Program-made: the position numbers and the translations under genes
Notes under the pieces: model-generated
Database searches by the model: none
What the model was told of the DNA's origin: nothing
Seen by the model: only the letters and a program-made list of their open reading frames with translations
In this document: positions 4,822-6,415 of the stretch, in pieces
How positions within the stretch are numbered: position 1 is the first letter of the stretch
Layout: each line of letters opens with the position of its first letter
From: an uncultured Rhodospirillaceae bacterium
Lineage (GTDB): Bacteria; Pseudomonadota; Alphaproteobacteria; MPNO01
Direction: 5' to 3'
NCBI GenBank assembly: GCA_937916005.1
Contig: CALGIA010000364.1
Coordinates: 1-6,415, forward strand
Length of the DNA: 6,415 nucleotides

Positions 4822-6415
4822 CCGGCCCATTGCGCACGATAAACCGTTCGCGCCCAATTTCTGATGCCCCGTTCGCCCGTATACTGTCCGGATTTTTCAG
4901 CCAACCAGGACCGGATCGGCACTGTGAAGCCGGTCTTGGCGCGGTTGAGCACCGCCGCCGGTAAAGGCGTTCCGGGGGTCGCCGCCATATCCTGCTTGCC
5001 GGGCGGATGTGAGCCCGCGATCCACGGGGCGAGGCGCCGCAACAGCGCAGCATCCACCAGGGGCGTCCGGATTTCCAGCGAATGGGCCATGCCCGCCCAG
5101 TCGGCGTCGCGCAGCAGCTGATTGCGCATATACCATGCGGATTCAAGCGTGGAGATCCGGGCCCTCGACGAAACCGGCCTCCCGTCTTTCACATGGTCGG
5201 CCAAGCGGATGCGCGGCGCAATTTCGGCCCACCCCGCACGGGCCAGGTCTGGGTCCAGCACATTGGGCAGTTCCCACGGCATATACAGGGCACGGCGCAA
5301 CAGATAGGCATCGCCATGGCTGGTTCCGTATTCAAGCAGCCCGGCATATTTCGGCGATGTGAAATGTTTGAACATGGGCGCGCTCACAACCCTGAGCGCG
5401 CGCCCCAGAACCGGAGCATGGCGCAACGGCGCCAGCGCGCGGACCAGCCGGGGGACTTCGGCAAAGGTCGAATAGCCACCGAACAATTCGTCTCCGCCAA
5501 CCCCCGACAGGGCGACCTTAAGCCCTGCGTCGGACGCCGCTTTGGCGACGAAATAGGTGTTGATTCCGTCCGTGCTGGGCTGGTCCATGGCGGCGAGAAA
5601 TCGGTCATACTCGTCCGCAAAAGACCGGCTGTCGATCCGGACCGTCTTGTGATCCGCGCCGATTTGCGCGGCGACCCGCTCTGCAAGCGGCGCTTCGTCA
5701 TCTTCCGTGCCCGCATATTCATCGAAGCCAAGGGTGAGTGTTTTAAGCCGGGAGGTCGATGTTGCAGCCGCCAGCGCGGCCATTGTCGCGGAATCAAGCC
5801 CGGCCGACAGAAACACCCCGACCGGCACATCGGCGACCAGATGGTGGCTTATGCTGTCTACCAGGGCTTCGCGTAGCTCACCGTCTTTCATGGGGCCCAT
5901 ATCCAGGGCCTCGGCCTGGCCACGACAAAGTTCCGCGCCAATGTCGAAATAGGCGTTCGCCTTGCAGGAACCCGAGGAATCGATCCACATGGTATGGCCC
6001 GCGGGAAGCGCCTTGATGCCGCGATAGAGCGTTGCGGGTTCCGGCACCGCGCCGAACAGGAAATACCCCGCATGGCCCGCCGGGTCGGGCGTCATATCGA
6101 TGTCGCCGCCGGCCAACAGCGCCTTTACCTGGGACGCGGCCCGAAAACAGCGCCCGTCATCGGCGATATAAACCGGTTTGATGCCGTAAGGATCGCGGGC
6201 CAGAAACAGCCCCTGTTCCCGATTGTCCCAGATCGCAAATCCAAACATGCCGCGCAGGGAATCCACCACCATGGCGCCATCGCGGCGATAGAGCTCGATA
6301 ATGACCTCGGTATCGCTTTCGCTCTGGAATTTCACGCCCTGATCAACCAGTTCCTGGCGTAATTCCCGGTAGTTATAGATTTCCCCGTTATAGGAAATCA
6401 CATATCGCCCATCGG
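4818..6415 (-). CDS. asnB: Glutamine-hydrolysing asparagine synthetase (AsnB type), N-terminus beyond right window edge
   Basis: Two-domain amidotransferase: an N-terminal glutaminase releases ammonia from glutamine and a C-terminal synthase adenylates aspartate and amidates it. 531 residues are visible from 6413. The frame runs off the edge as DGRYVISYNGEIYNYREL, so the GTG at 6401 is an internal valine and not the start; roughly 60-75 residues, including the catalytic N-terminal Cys, lie outside. Visible numbering: YNGEIYNY 8-15, SDTE 33-36, RDPYGIKP 73-80 (glutaminase domain); then the PP-loop SAGLDS 203-208 (second position Ala where Gly is commonest) and SGVGGDELFGGY 303-314 (synthase domain). 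The total would be about 590-605 residues, within the range for AsnB-like proteins. Many such paralogues sit in exopolysaccharide or surface-glycan loci and may amidate something other than free aspartate. The neighbouring UDP-xylose synthase fits that setting, but the substrate is not shown by the sequence. The stop TAA (4820-4818) overlaps the neighbour's stop. Confidence 0.92.
   Translation of the reverse strand, partial: DGRYVISYNGEIYNYRELRQELVDQGVKFQSESDTEVIIELYRRDGAMVVDSLRGMFGFAIWDNREQGLFLARDPYGIKPVYIADDGRCFRAASQVKALLAGGDIDMTPDPAGHAGYFLFGAVPEPATLYRGIKALPAGHTMWIDSSGSCKANAYFDIGAELCRGQAEALDMGPMKDGELREALVDSISHHLVADVPVGVFLSAGLDSATMAALAAATSTSRLKTLTLGFDEYAGTEDDEAPLAERVAAQIGADHKTVRIDSRSFADEYDRFLAAMDQPSTDGINTYFVAKAASDAGLKVALSGVGGDELFGGYSTFAEVPRLVRALAPLRHAPVLGRALRVVSAPMFKHFTSPKYAGLLEYGTSHGDAYLLRRALYMPWELPNVLDPDLARAGWAEIAPRIRLADHVKDGRPVSSRARISTLESAWYMRNQLLRDADWAGMAHSLEIRTPLVDAALLRRLAPWIAGSHPPGKQDMAATPGTPLPAAVLNRAKTGFTVPIRSWLAEKSGQYTGERGIRNWARTVYRAQWAG

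Noticed and set aside
5082..5876. 264-residue plus-strand frame
   Set aside because: It lies entirely opposite the asparagine synthetase synthase domain with its clear motifs. The translation is Arg/Gly/Pro-rich, as expected from the reverse of GC-rich coding sequence.
6399..6401. GTG as the start of the asparagine synthetase
   Set aside because: The frame continues upstream to the window edge as DGRY, matching the conserved family stretch before ISYNGEIYNY. The glutaminase domain would lack its catalytic Cys if translation began here.

Overview
The window is GC-rich and densely coding, and looks like a chromosomal segment of an alphaproteobacterium (possibly Rhodospirillales-like). This placement is an inference from base composition, the families present and one CtrA-like box; no ribosomal or marker gene is visible to confirm it. 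Five genes account for nearly all of it: two run off the edges and three are complete.

Layout. (1) Positions 1-609, minus strand: the N-terminal ~200 codons of a secreted LapG-type (BTLCP, PF06035) transglutaminase-like cysteine protease with its Cys/His/Asp triad intact. (2) Positions 610-815: a divergent intergenic control region with a CtrA-like box and a possible 10-codon upstream ORF. (3) Positions 816-2948, plus strand: an inner-membrane receptor with a large periplasmic Cache-like sensor, two membrane segments, a PAS domain and a C-terminal HD-GYP domain that has lost nearly all metal ligands. (4) Positions 3004-3768, plus strand: a PPP-family (PP1-like) serine/threonine protein phosphatase with all metal-binding motifs. 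(5) Positions 3859-4821, plus strand: a UDP-glucuronate decarboxylase (UDP-xylose synthase), preceded by a strong ribosome binding site and a small hairpin. (6) Positions 4818-6415, minus strand: a glutamine-dependent asparagine synthetase of the AsnB type, lacking its N-terminus at the right edge. Its stop codon overlaps the decarboxylase stop codon.

How the parts may work together. The left half reads as a signalling module: a periplasmic protease of the family that releases surface adhesins sits head-to-head with a membrane receptor whose cytoplasmic end resembles a catalytically dead c-di-GMP phosphodiesterase. In Pseudomonas, LapG is controlled by LapD, a membrane receptor with degenerate GGDEF-EAL domains. 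The arrangement here suggests, without proving, that a degenerate HD-GYP receptor could play the LapD part. The right half supplies nucleotide-sugar and amidotransferase functions that commonly occur in surface-polysaccharide loci. Together the window could belong to a surface-attachment or envelope-remodelling region, but no adhesin, glycosyltransferase or transporter gene is visible.
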